IMG/VR virus record: IMGVR_UViG_3300017782_000256
Coordinates: 1-22,231 of that record
Length of the DNA: 22,231 bases
Strand: one strand, 5' to 3'
Source: a virus
Below, piece by piece: positions 1 through 6,651 of this stretch. The notes beneath the pieces are model-generated. The model worked only from the letters and a program-made list of their open reading frames with translations, was not told the origin of the DNA and ran no database searches. Positions within the stretch are counted from its first letter, which is position 1, and every line of letters begins with the position of its first letter. The position numbers and the translations under genes are program-made.

Positions 1-8
1 ATACACTA

Positions 9-36
9 TATATAATACATTTTTCTAAAATGTCAA
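9..36 (-). promoter_or_regulatory. sigma70-type promoter reading out of the window
   Basis: On the minus strand TTGACA (31-36) is followed after 16 nt by TATATA (9-14). It has the same CATTGACA context as the other promoters in this window. It lies downstream of the secreted-protein gene and points off the left edge, so it would drive the next operon. The exact -10 is uncertain because the stretch is a run of alternating T and A. Confidence 0.55.
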
Positions 37-44
37 TGGTTTAA

Positions 45-365
45 TTAATTATTTTCAGTATAAGGTTGAAAATTACTTCCATTGGCAACCATGCAGGCAA
101 TACCGTTAGGATATAATGAAACTAAAGTCCATGAACCTGTATCCTGATTAACCGTGAAAACAAATTCAGTTTTGATGGTTTGTCCTGAGGCATGAATATT
201 CAATATTTGCCCATTAAACAATATCGGTTCATTATGCTTTTTAGAAATTTCGGCAATCTCTTGCATTGTGGCACAAGATTGCATTGCATAGAATGGTGGG
301 TAATTTGATTCTTGGGCAACAGCGGGTGCCGCAAGTAGTGCTGTAAGTAGTGTTAGATATTTCAT
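45..365 (-). CDS. small exported protein with Sec signal peptide, function unknown
   Basis: The protein has 106 aa. It opens with a typical Sec signal peptide: a Lys, a hydrophobic stretch of about 13 residues, then a cleavage site of the AVA type near residues 15-17. The mature part is about 88 residues with two cysteines (about 31 and 91) that could form a disulfide in the periplasm, and no membrane segment. The end of the preceding dut gene is close, and GGAAGATGAT before the ATG is a good ribosome binding site. It is the last gene of the replication operon, an odd place for an exported protein. I recognise the general look of small exported proteins from marine T4-like phages but cannot assign a function. 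It could act on the host envelope, for example in superinfection exclusion, but that is a guess. Confidence 0.8.
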   Translation of the reverse strand: MKYLTLLTALLAAPAVAQESNYPPFYAMQSCATMQEIAEISKKHNEPILFNGQILNIHASGQTIKTEFVFTVNQDTGSWTLVSLYPNGIACMVANGSNFQPYTENN

Positions 366-374
366 ATCATCTTC

Positions 375-884
375 CTATTCTCCAGTACTACCAAACCCTC
401 CGTCTCTTTCGGTTTTTTGTTCTGGACGTTCTGTGGTTTCATTTAATTCAATGTTTGTTGTTGGTTCAATTAAACATTGAGCTAATCGCTCACCGTGCTC
501 AATAGTAATAAGACTATCACTAAAATTCGTGAGCATTATAAACGACTCCTCGACATAATCAGAATCAATTATGCCAACACCATTTGCCATGGCTAAACCT
601 TTTTTAAGTGCAGTACCTGACCTAATATACATCTTCATAACGTGACCTTTTGGTACGTCAAAGATTAAACCTGTGGGGACGAGTACTCTCATCTCTGGTG
701 GTAGTTGAAAGGCATCAGGTTTTTGTCCAACACCTTTCACTACAATATCCAACTTCTTGTTCCATGTATTGTAACCAACAAGTCTTTGTTTATGTTCAAT
801 ACAGGCTGCTACATCAAAACATGCCGATCCTTCTGTTGCGTATTCAGGTATCGTAGCACGCTTATTCATTTTATAAACATTCAT
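375..884 (-). CDS. dut: dUTP diphosphatase (trimeric dUTPase family)
   Basis: The enzyme hydrolyses dUTP to dUMP and pyrophosphate, keeping uracil out of DNA and feeding dTMP synthesis. All five motifs of the trimeric family are visible in order: EGSACFDVAA near the N-terminus, RSGTALKKG, GVGIIDSDYVEE with the catalytic Asp and the uracil-binding hairpin, GERLAQCLI, and the C-terminal P-loop-like RDGGFGSTGE. The start is set at 884 (169 aa) rather than 917: the ATG at 882-884 has GGAAAG at a proper distance inside the last codons of regA, whereas the upstream ATG lies within regA and would add 11 residues that do not look like the family. An insert of about 20 residues after motif 1 (RLVGYNTWNKKL and on) is longer than in bacterial Dut. 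The gene follows regA with one base between stop and start, implying translational coupling. Confidence 0.95.
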   Translation of the reverse strand: MNVYKMNKRATIPEYATEGSACFDVAACIEHKQRLVGYNTWNKKLDIVVKGVGQKPDAFQLPPEMRVLVPTGLIFDVPKGHVMKMYIRSGTALKKGLAMANGVGIIDSDYVEESFIMLTNFSDSLITIEHGERLAQCLIEPTTNIELNETTERPEQKTERDGGFGSTGE

Positions 885-885
885 A

Positions 886-1293
886 TTATTTCTTTCCAAT
901 ATTATATTTTGCTTCAAGTATCCAATTATCTTTTTCTTTATGTGAAAGAATTTTGATTTGGTTTAAAGGTGCAATTGGGTCTTGCGCCTTTTCAGTATTC
1001 ACAATATTAACCAAACCCCATTCTTCCAATAAGTTAACTATTGTATTACGTCTTGCATTATCTTCTTCGATAAACGTGTCCTTTTTACCATCTAGGATAA
1101 ACAATTCTTTAAAATGTAGAATTGCATAGCGACCTTGTTTATGTAGGATGTGGCAAGATTGGTATAGTTTCTTTTCTTTACGAGATGAAATACCAATACG
1201 TGTGAGTGTTTCTTTGATTTTTAGAAAGCTGTCCTGCGTTGGTAGGGTAATTTCAATACCTACTCCTCTAAAAATGTTTTCTTCAATTTGCAT
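886..1293 (-). CDS. regA: RegA translational repressor
   Basis: T4 RegA binds the start region of many early phage mRNAs and blocks ribosome binding. This 135-aa protein carries the family landmarks: IEITL near the start, KIKETLTRIGI, LYQSCHIL, HFKELF, and LLEEWGLV. It sits after the gp62 gene as in T4. T4 RegA starts directly at the IEITL segment, so this copy has 12 extra N-terminal residues when read from the ATG at 1293, which is supported by AAAGGTG upstream. A second purine-rich AGAGGAG (1263-1269) lies just upstream of the position equivalent to the T4 start, but only an ATT codon (1255-1257) is available there. The family is known to regulate its own synthesis; that is not tested here. 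Confidence 0.93.
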   Translation of the reverse strand: MQIEENIFRGVGIEITLPTQDSFLKIKETLTRIGISSRKEKKLYQSCHILHKQGRYAILHFKELFILDGKKDTFIEEDNARRNTIVNLLEEWGLVNIVNTEKAQDPIAPLNQIKILSHKEKDNWILEAKYNIGKK

Positions 1294-1318
1294 AACGATA
1301 GCACCTTTATTATTGTTA

Positions 1319-1360
1319 TTATTTAGGCGATGCTCTCATGACCATCCGAATATTTATCAT
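1319..1360 (-). CDS. possible 13-codon leader ORF upstream of regA
   Basis: On the minus strand the end of gp62 (GGA GGG TAA) supplies a strong GGAGGG Shine-Dalgarno, and 7 nt later comes an ATG opening a 13-codon ORF (MINIRMVMRASPK) that ends in TAA 25 nt before the regA start. The spacing is ideal for initiation, and no other start uses this ribosome binding site. It may be a leader peptide that keeps ribosomes moving into the regA start, or the strong site may be an accident of the Gly-Gly end of gp62. Nothing in the peptide indicates a function of its own. Confidence 0.35.
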   Translation of the reverse strand: MINIRMVMRASPK

Positions 1361-1364
1361 TTTC

Positions 1365-1760
1365 TTACCCTCCTGTGCTCAATTTGGAATGTACCTCTTT
1401 GAGATCAGCGGTTGATAATGCTTTGAGATAGAGTTTAGCAATTGTTCTATTACATTGGTATACTTCTTGAATGGCATCAAGGTCTTTACTTTTATCAGCT
1501 TTTGGCCATTTGCTAAACCGTTTACGTTTACGCAATACACCTCGGTAATATTGAAATTGAGCATCTTTGAATAAGTGTGCTCTTTGATTCATTTCGTTTG
1601 CGTGAAGAATGGAATCCTCAAAGTTAGTAAACCCACGGTTAACAATATATGGAACATATAGATTTTCCGCCATCTCAGGGTTTTCATGGTTTGCAATCAA
1701 ATCATCTTTTGAGAATGAAGCTGCGTTCATAAAATCAAAAGGTGTTATTTCTTTGACCAT
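1365..1760 (-). CDS. 62: clamp-loader small subunit (T4 gp62 family)
   Basis: In T4 one gp62 and four gp44 subunits form the clamp loader that opens the gp45 ring on primed DNA. This 131-aa protein is shorter than T4 gp62 (187 aa) but keeps the family pattern: NRGFTNFEDSILHANEMN, a middle segment AQFQYYRGVLRKRKRFSKW, and the C-terminal helical region with LDAIQEVYQCN and KLYLKALS. It lies between gp44 and regA, the conserved place for gene 62. The start ATG at 1760 has GAGGAG upstream inside the preceding zinc-ribbon gene, which it overlaps by 26 nt. The short form resembles gp62 proteins of marine T4-like phages. It has no ATPase motifs, as expected of this subunit. Confidence 0.88.
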   Translation of the reverse strand: MVKEITPFDFMNAASFSKDDLIANHENPEMAENLYVPYIVNRGFTNFEDSILHANEMNQRAHLFKDAQFQYYRGVLRKRKRFSKWPKADKSKDLDAIQEVYQCNRTIAKLYLKALSTADLKEVHSKLSTGG

Positions 1761-1944
1761 TTAGGTTCTCCTCAAGATCTTTAAGCATATCATCAAAATC
1801 ATCGGCACAATTTTGACATAGCTTTAGGTGTAGCGGTCCATCCGCGGTATCAATGTCAACACTGTAAATGTCTTTCTTATTAACAGCGCTTTCACAATTA
1901 AAACAAGTGTGCATACCTATAAGTTTTTTAATCCATTCACTCAT
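1735..1944 (-). CDS. small four-cysteine (zinc-ribbon-like) protein between gp44 and gp62
   Basis: The protein has 69 aa with two CxxC knuckles, C14-F-N-C17 and C43-Q-N-C46, separated by 25 residues. This spacing is typical of a small zinc ribbon. The C-terminus is acidic (DDFDDMLKDLEENL) and probably helical. The start overlaps the gp44 stop in the form ATGA, and its end overlaps gp62 by 26 nt, so it is translationally coupled between the two clamp-loader subunits. T4 itself has no gene here. A role as a nucleic-acid-binding or clamp-loader accessory protein is an inference from position only. Confidence 0.8.
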   Translation of the reverse strand: MSEWIKKLIGMHTCFNCESAVNKKDIYSVDIDTADGPLHLKLCQNCADDFDDMLKDLEENLNGQRNNTF

Positions 1945-2894
1945 CTGAAACTCGTTTCTATCATAATTTCGGTTAAGAATGCAACCATGTTAACTTCAAG
2001 GTCAGCAACAAAGTTGGCCTTATACATATAGTCAGCAAGTGTTACAACAAAACCTGGCATTGATCTCATTTCAATTTTATCATTTGACATATCATAGATA
2101 CGACGGAACATCTCATTCATATCCTGGTCACTGTTTTTAGCAACCCATTTACGCATATTGGTAAAATCTTTTGCTTTGAGTAATTCAAACAGCGCATCCA
2201 TTGATTCTTGTTTAAGATTAACAAAAATGCCTTCATCAATTTTACCTGAAGCTGCATATGACTGCAATTCAGTTAGAACACGACGGAAGTCAGGAAAATG
2301 TTTTTGGATTACTTTTGCAACTACCGCTTTATCGTGAGCGACGTTTTCTGTTTCAAGAATTGCCTCAACTCGTTTCATAAATTGCATCGCAAGTTTAGGA
2401 CGGTCACTGGTTTCAATACTGAAATCAATTTCTGATAAACGAGAACGGAGTGGTGCAATGATACGGTTTTTGAAGTTACACGTAAAGATGAAACCACAAT
2501 TGGATGAGAATTCCTCAATAAAATTACGGAGTGCGGGTTGCACGTTAGCAGCATTTAGGTAATCTGCTTCATCAAAGATAACGTATTTACGGCCACCTTG
2601 AAGTGATACCGCTGACGCATATGTTGAAATATCATAGCGGAGGGTATCAATGTTTACGTTCAATGATCCGTTCTTAACAATATAGTCACAACCCATTTCT
2701 TCGAGCATTGCTTTTGCAATTGTTGTTTTACCAACACCTGGTCCACCACTCAATAACAGATTAGGAATACTATCATCAGATACGAATTTTTTAAACATAT
2801 CTTTAGTTTTTTGCGGAAGGATTGTGTCTTCGATAACCTGAGGTCTATATCGTTCAACCCACAATACTTCATTTGCTTTTGCATCTACAGCCAT
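1941..2894 (-). CDS. 44: clamp-loader ATPase large subunit (T4 gp44)
   Basis: This AAA+ ATPase loads the gp45 clamp using ATP. In its 317 aa the visible elements are the N-terminal LWVERYRPQ signature of clamp loaders, Walker A GPGVGKTT (residues 51-58), Walker B VIFDEAD (about 105-111), sensor 1 around FTCNFKNRI, and PLRSRLSEIDF, which occupies the place of the SRC arginine-finger motif but has Leu in place of Cys. Length is close to T4 gp44 (319 aa). The ATG at 2894 follows GGTGA with short spacing. A terminator-like hairpin precedes it at 2914-2944, so part of transcription from the gp45 side may stop before this gene. The stop overlaps the zinc-ribbon gene by 4 nt. Confidence 0.97.
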   Translation of the reverse strand: MAVDAKANEVLWVERYRPQVIEDTILPQKTKDMFKKFVSDDSIPNLLLSGGPGVGKTTIAKAMLEEMGCDYIVKNGSLNVNIDTLRYDISTYASAVSLQGGRKYVIFDEADYLNAANVQPALRNFIEEFSSNCGFIFTCNFKNRIIAPLRSRLSEIDFSIETSDRPKLAMQFMKRVEAILETENVAHDKAVVAKVIQKHFPDFRRVLTELQSYAASGKIDEGIFVNLKQESMDALFELLKAKDFTNMRKWVAKNSDQDMNEMFRRIYDMSNDKIEMRSMPGFVVTLADYMYKANFVADLEVNMVAFLTEIMIETSFR

Positions 2895-2913
2895 TTAATC
2901 ACCATTTCATAAT

Positions 2914-2944
2914 ATAAAAAATAAGGTGGGGGCATTTCACCCCC
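2914..2944 (-). terminator. intrinsic-terminator-like hairpin between the small protein gene and gp44
   Basis: On the minus strand GGGGG (2940-2944) and CCCCC (2928-2932) form a 5-bp all-GC stem with a 7-nt loop. After ACCTTA comes a run of six T (2916-2921). The U-tract starts a few bases late, so termination may be partial. It follows the 86-aa gene and precedes gp44 by about 20 nt, where an attenuator would set clamp made in excess over loader. Confidence 0.6.
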
Positions 2945-2951
2945 GAAGTTT

Positions 2952-3212
2952 TTACTGAACTTTGTCAGCGAGCGGTGCATCTGCTGGAACATCAGCAGGC
3001 GCATCCATAGGCATTTGGCCTTGAGGTGCTTCACCTTGTGGAGCGTTCTGTTGCAAGAACAATTCCAACTTGTTGCGGAGCATACCTACTCCTGCCAATT
3101 CACGGCCTTCAATGCCGCCTCGGCGTGATACCACATCAATCATTTGAACAACTGTTGCGATATCTTGTAGCGAGAGTTGTACCTTCTCTTGCTCTTGATT
3201 TTCGTTTTCCAT
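2952..3212 (-). CDS. small protein of unknown function between gp45 and gp44
   Basis: The protein has 86 aa. The N-terminal two thirds (about 12-55) look helical, with a conserved-looking segment VSRRGGIEGREL. The last 30 residues are a Pro, Ala, Gln and Asp-rich tail with repeated AP and DAP units, probably disordered. The ATG follows the gp45 stop directly, and AAAGGA in the last gp45 codons serves as its ribosome binding site, so it is coupled to the clamp gene. I recognise no domain. Its fixed place between the clamp and the loader suggests a replication-linked role, but this is not shown by the sequence. Confidence 0.82.
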   Translation of the reverse strand: MENENQEQEKVQLSLQDIATVVQMIDVVSRRGGIEGRELAGVGMLRNKLELFLQQNAPQGEAPQGQMPMDAPADVPADAPLADKVQ

Positions 3213-3878
3213 TTAGGATCCTTTCTTATAAGTCGACTTTGTGTCAATTGCTACGTAATATGTAGCTTCATTACCTTTGAACTCAGAGATACCTTTACTT
3301 GAAAGCGTAACTTTGTAGTCCTGAGGTAGGAGTTTCAAATTATCAGTCTTGATGATAATTTTGAATGTGTCGGGTGTTACACCGATTTCTACACCATAAT
3401 CATCAGCCTTTTCGGTAGATGAGTCAATGGCTTTAAGATAGCATTTGCCATCTTGTCCAACAAATGCAACTTCAGAGAACTGAAGCACACCTGCTGCTTT
3501 CACCACTGATTGGATATCTTCCCACGATACCGCCACTTCAACGTCAGCGTCCGTGATCTGAATGTCTTTCTCAGGTGGTGTATGAATCATAGAGATATCA
3601 GCAAACGCATAACGTGTGCGCTGTTTACCTTCTGTGATAATAAAGTATTTATCATGGAATTCTACATCCGGTTGCGAATGAAGTGACAAAATTGATAGAA
3701 ATCTTGACAAATCATAGATACAAGCCTGTGATGGAATTTGATCTGGGATTGTTGCTGTTGCAAGCAATGTTTTCTCAGGTGTGATTGTTTTCAATACACT
3801 GCCTGGTTGCATCAAAATTGATTTATTAATAGTAGAGAAACTCTTCAGAATAGTTAGAGTACGGTCAGAAAATTGCAT
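3213..3878 (-). CDS. 45: sliding clamp, DNA polymerase processivity factor (T4 gp45)
   Basis: T4 gp45 forms a trimeric ring that tethers the polymerase to DNA and also activates late transcription. This 221-aa protein aligns with T4 gp45 (228 aa) in the N-terminal LKSFSTINKSILMQPG, in IYDLSRFLSILSL (T4 has IYDLNGFLGILSL), in the interdomain part VSWEDIQSVVKAAGVLQF, and in the C-terminal LLPQDYKVTLSSKG followed by YYVAIDTKST. It starts at 3878 after AGGAG with a spacing of about 9 nt, behind its own near-consensus promoter (3912-3940). The neighbouring gp44, gp62 and RegA complete the T4 module. Two proteins further upstream (5415-6638 and 6652-7902) carry C-terminal tails that look made to bind it. 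Confidence 0.96.
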   Translation of the reverse strand: MQFSDRTLTILKSFSTINKSILMQPGSVLKTITPEKTLLATATIPDQIPSQACIYDLSRFLSILSLHSQPDVEFHDKYFIITEGKQRTRYAFADISMIHTPPEKDIQITDADVEVAVSWEDIQSVVKAAGVLQFSEVAFVGQDGKCYLKAIDSSTEKADDYGVEIGVTPDTFKIIIKTDNLKLLPQDYKVTLSSKGISEFKGNEATYYVAIDTKSTYKKGS

Positions 3879-3901
3879 TATATAAGACTCCTGTCATTGT
3901 G

Positions 3902-4795
3902 TTATCTGTTTATTTTATTACGCTTTTGCTTTTTTGTCAATGGCTTTTTTGCTTTTTGAGATGTTTTATCAGCAGTTAGTGGTGCACCGAGTGAACCGAT
4001 ATGTGCCATTGAACCTTTGAATACATATGCTCCAATATGTTGCAACTGCATCCATGGGCAAGTCCAAATTCTTAAGTTAATGTCACGTGCTTTACGGCAA
4101 AAGAAGTAATCTTCCGATAGATACCGTTTTGTCACTGGGTCAATGATACAATCAAAGTATGCATGGATCATTGTTTTACCATCAAAGTTTTCAGTACGAA
4201 CATGGTCAGGCTTGTATTCCATCTCAGGATATGCTTCTTTCCATTTGGTAAATGTTTCACGTGGGATGAGCATAAATCCTGTACCTGCTTCTGCAACCTC
4301 CATTGGTTCACCAACATTAAATGTTGCTTGTCCTTTAACTGGGTTCATAACATAATCAGCAGTATAGTTTTCTAATTCAAAAGGATCTTTATCAGCACGA
4401 CCTTCTTTGGCAGCACGTGATACCTTTTCCCAAGCAATTGTTTTCTTTGGGTAAGGACCTGTTACAATATTATAATTCTCAGGATCTGAAATGTTAACCG
4501 CAAGCATTGCAAGAATATCTTTTGCATTGAAACCAATATCAGAATCAATAAAGACCATGTGGGTACATTCTGACCTTAGGAATTCATCAACACAATAGTT
4601 ACGTGCTCGCTGTACAAGACTTTCATTAAACAAATAATAAAACTTTACGGTGATACCATTTGCAGCGCACATCATAGCCAAATCTGTTGAGGCTTTTGTA
4701 TATGAGCCAGCGCATTGGGCTCCATACATCGGTGTTGCTATGAAGAGGGAGTACTGCCGTAATTCCTCAACTGTTACTTCTATTTTATTACTCAT
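3902..4795 (-). CDS. GT-A-fold glycosyltransferase-like protein
   Basis: The protein has 297 aa. The N-terminal half fits a GT-A nucleotide-sugar-binding fold: FIATPMYGAQCAGSY at about 18-32, a segment LVQRARNYCVDEFL, then HMVFIDSDIGF (about 79-89) with a DxD-type metal and sugar-nucleotide site D84-S-D86. Further on EAGTGFMLIPRETF and SEDYFFCRKARD resemble the acceptor-side motifs of family-2-like transferases. The C-terminus is a basic Lys-rich tail. It starts with ATGA overlap on the dexA stop with GGAG upstream. Similar proteins occur in T4-like phages as putative glycosyltransferases. The acceptor is unknown and could be modified DNA, a virion protein or host surface glycan. The last codons of this gene hold the gp45 promoter. 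Confidence 0.75.
   Translation of the reverse strand: MSNKIEVTVEELRQYSLFIATPMYGAQCAGSYTKASTDLAMMCAANGITVKFYYLFNESLVQRARNYCVDEFLRSECTHMVFIDSDIGFNAKDILAMLAVNISDPENYNIVTGPYPKKTIAWEKVSRAAKEGRADKDPFELENYTADYVMNPVKGQATFNVGEPMEVAEAGTGFMLIPRETFTKWKEAYPEMEYKPDHVRTENFDGKTMIHAYFDCIIDPVTKRYLSEDYFFCRKARDINLRIWTCPWMQLQHIGAYVFKGSMAHIGSLGAPLTADKTSQKAKKPLTKKQKRNKINR
3912..3940 (-). promoter_or_regulatory. sigma70-type promoter for gp45
   Basis: On the minus strand TTGACA (3935-3940), a 17-nt spacer and TAAAAT (3912-3917) lie inside the last codons of the glycosyltransferase gene. Transcription should begin near 3905, giving a leader of about 27 nt before the gp45 ATG at 3878. This gives the clamp-loader-RegA operon its own start. 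Confidence 0.75.
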
Positions 4796-5418
4796 ATCAT
4801 CTCCATATCATTTTCAGCTCGATGGATTGCCTGCAAACGCATAACATCCGCAAGAATATCCCATGAGCTATCGTGTTCTTTAAAATTATTTTCCCACACT
4901 TCTGTATTATTGATTGGACAAAAACCATTGATCTTTGGGAAATCCAATTTTGCATCAATATAAGTACGTGTATCTCGTATTCTCCAAAACTTTAGGTATT
5001 CTTCCATGTGTAAAAGTTTGTTTTGTGATTTAAACAAACGACCTAGAATAATAGGATCAAACGTATTTGATCTTGACCACCAATATGTAATGTTTGGTTG
5101 ACTAATCAAATAATCCATAAACTCTGAACAGAACATTTCAACAGTTAAGTCGTTGGGTGTTGGTTTGATATGTCTGCGCACCTCAGGACCTAGTGACTCC
5201 CACCAATTAACTGTTGATGCATCAACTTCATATCCATACTTTTTAACCTGATTAACAACATCAAGTTTAAATCGTTTTGCCTTTACAACATCGTTGAAGT
5301 TATATGGATCATCAAGAAACTTATCCCAATTGAATACCATAACCGAACAGTCGATTACAGCACATTTATTAGCATCCTTTCCGAATGTTTCGAAGTCAAT
5401 TATAAGATCGTTTCTCAC
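4792..5418 (-). CDS. dexA: DexA-like 3'-5' exonuclease (DEDDh)
   Basis: T4 DexA is a 3'-5' exonuclease of the DnaQ-like DEDDh group. This 208-aa protein has ExoI LIIDFETFG with D8 and E10, the segment STVNWWESLGPEVRRHIKP matching T4's STIEWWKNQSPEARKNI, an ExoII region WWSRSNTFDPIIL, and ExoIII HDSSWDILAD with His five residues before Asp. T4 DexA is about 227 aa. The start is GTG at 5418, overlapping the methyltransferase stop as GTGA; the ribosome binding site GAGGAG is formed by the Glu-Glu codons of the methyltransferase tail. In T4 DexA is non-essential and thought to help degrade host DNA; the same is likely here. Confidence 0.92.
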   Translation of the reverse strand: MRNDLIIDFETFGKDANKCAVIDCSVMVFNWDKFLDDPYNFNDVVKAKRFKLDVVNQVKKYGYEVDASTVNWWESLGPEVRRHIKPTPNDLTVEMFCSEFMDYLISQPNITYWWSRSNTFDPIILGRLFKSQNKLLHMEEYLKFWRIRDTRTYIDAKLDFPKINGFCPINNTEVWENNFKEHDSSWDILADVMRLQAIHRAENDMEMI

Positions 5419-6638
5419 GCAAAGAACTCCTCTAATGTAGGTTGATTACTTGTACCTCGGACATCCATTTCTGTCTTTTCAGTATGATTATTCTGACGCA
5501 AATAGTTTGTTTCAGACATAGGTAGTTCACCATTAAGGAATTTTGCAATCTGCAAGTGCATATCACGAGATGTTGGTACAGGAACATTTTGGGCAATGTG
5601 GTTCATAGAAGTCATTCCATTAAGCAACTCAAAATCATCAGGGAAACCCATCAAATACAATGCTTCGCGGATTGTTAGTGAACGGTCATAGTGCGGATGT
5701 ACTGTGTCTGCAAGGTTACGTCCAATAACAGCATTCATACAATCATCAAACACATGGACTGATGCATCCCAAACACCTAAGCCTTGAGCAAACTTTTTGA
5801 TGGCATGGTCAGTTACGTGTATCCCACGTGTATGTCCTGTCTCGTGCATCCATTTATTTGCTTCTTGAATTTTACCTGATTTGTTTACATATCCAAATGC
5901 CGTTGCCGCAATCTCACGGATAACTTGACGTGCTGTCATATTTGATCCTGGTGGTAGCATTGCTTCGACAAAATTATAATAAGGTTCATCCATTAGGTTT
6001 TTGTTTACAATCAAATCTTGGTGTAGTGCATCATCCTTGACATCGTTTACATATTCATCAAATCTACGACGCGGGCGTTTATGCCAATCCATAATAGGTG
6101 CAGTTTCTGATTTCCAACCAATAGCAAAGGTACGGTCACGTGCTTGTGGAATACCATGATATTTTGTTGATGTTTTATATAATGTCATACTATAACCTGC
6201 TTTGCTGCAAATGTCAAATAGTTTATCTGCTACAGGTCGACCTTTATTAGTAAATAGTGCAGGAGCGTTTTCAACAATAATAGCTTTGGCTTCAAACCTA
6301 TTAATACCTTCTTTAAAAACTTCGTACATCCATTCGTTCTTTTCGCAACCTGCACCTTTGGCATCAGGAGCCTTTGCAGTATTCAATTGTGACAATGCAG
6401 CACAAGGTGGTGTACCGCTAACAACATCAAGTGATCTTTTTGCGGCTTCGGGAATCATTGTATAGGCAATATCTCGACCTTTTGTTACAGTCTGATAGTT
6501 AACATAGTGACTATCGTTTGCTCCAAAGTCAGGATAGGAATAGATTGTTTCAGGTGGCTTGCCGAATGCTTTTTCCGCTCCTAGCATTTGACCGCCGATT
6601 AGTGGAATGATTGGAGCCCAGGTGATTTCTTTGTTCAT
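5415..6638 (-). CDS. C5-cytosine DNA methyltransferase homologue with C-terminal PIP-box-like tail
   Basis: Enzymes of this class methylate C5 of cytosine in DNA using S-adenosylmethionine. In 407 aa the motifs seen are an unusual motif I (IPLIGGQMLGAEKAFG instead of FxGxGG), motif IV PPC with the catalytic Cys79 followed by AALSQL, motif VI VENAP (122-126), motif VIII QARDR (165-169), and the C-terminal motifs with LTIREALYLMGFPDDFEL (about 321-338). Catalytic residues are kept. The protein ends QPTLEEFFA, where residues 399-406 fit the sliding-clamp PIP box QxxLxxFF exactly. The gene begins at an ATG with AAGGA upstream and overlaps dexA by 4 nt. In a phage that also makes hydroxymethyl-dCMP, a plain C5-methylase would lack substrate in phage DNA, so it may act on residual cytosine, on host DNA, or have a changed chemistry. 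Confidence 0.88.
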   Translation of the reverse strand: MNKEITWAPIIPLIGGQMLGAEKAFGKPPETIYSYPDFGANDSHYVNYQTVTKGRDIAYTMIPEAAKRSLDVVSGTPPCAALSQLNTAKAPDAKGAGCEKNEWMYEVFKEGINRFEAKAIIVENAPALFTNKGRPVADKLFDICSKAGYSMTLYKTSTKYHGIPQARDRTFAIGWKSETAPIMDWHKRPRRRFDEYVNDVKDDALHQDLIVNKNLMDEPYYNFVEAMLPPGSNMTARQVIREIAATAFGYVNKSGKIQEANKWMHETGHTRGIHVTDHAIKKFAQGLGVWDASVHVFDDCMNAVIGRNLADTVHPHYDRSLTIREALYLMGFPDDFELLNGMTSMNHIAQNVPVPTSRDMHLQIAKFLNGELPMSETNYLRQNNHTEKTEMDVRGTSNQPTLEEFFA

Positions 6639-6651
6639 AATATATCCTTAT

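Noticed and set aside
886-1402. Plus-strand open frames opposite regA, dut and the glycosyltransferase
   Set aside because: They lie antisense to confident genes, lack ribosome binding sites and read as low-complexity hydrophobic shadows.
6189-6217. TTGACA-17-TATAGT on the minus strand inside the C5-methylase gene
   Set aside because: It is a good match, but it lies deep inside a conserved coding region with no gene start within about 770 nt downstream, so chance is the simpler reading.
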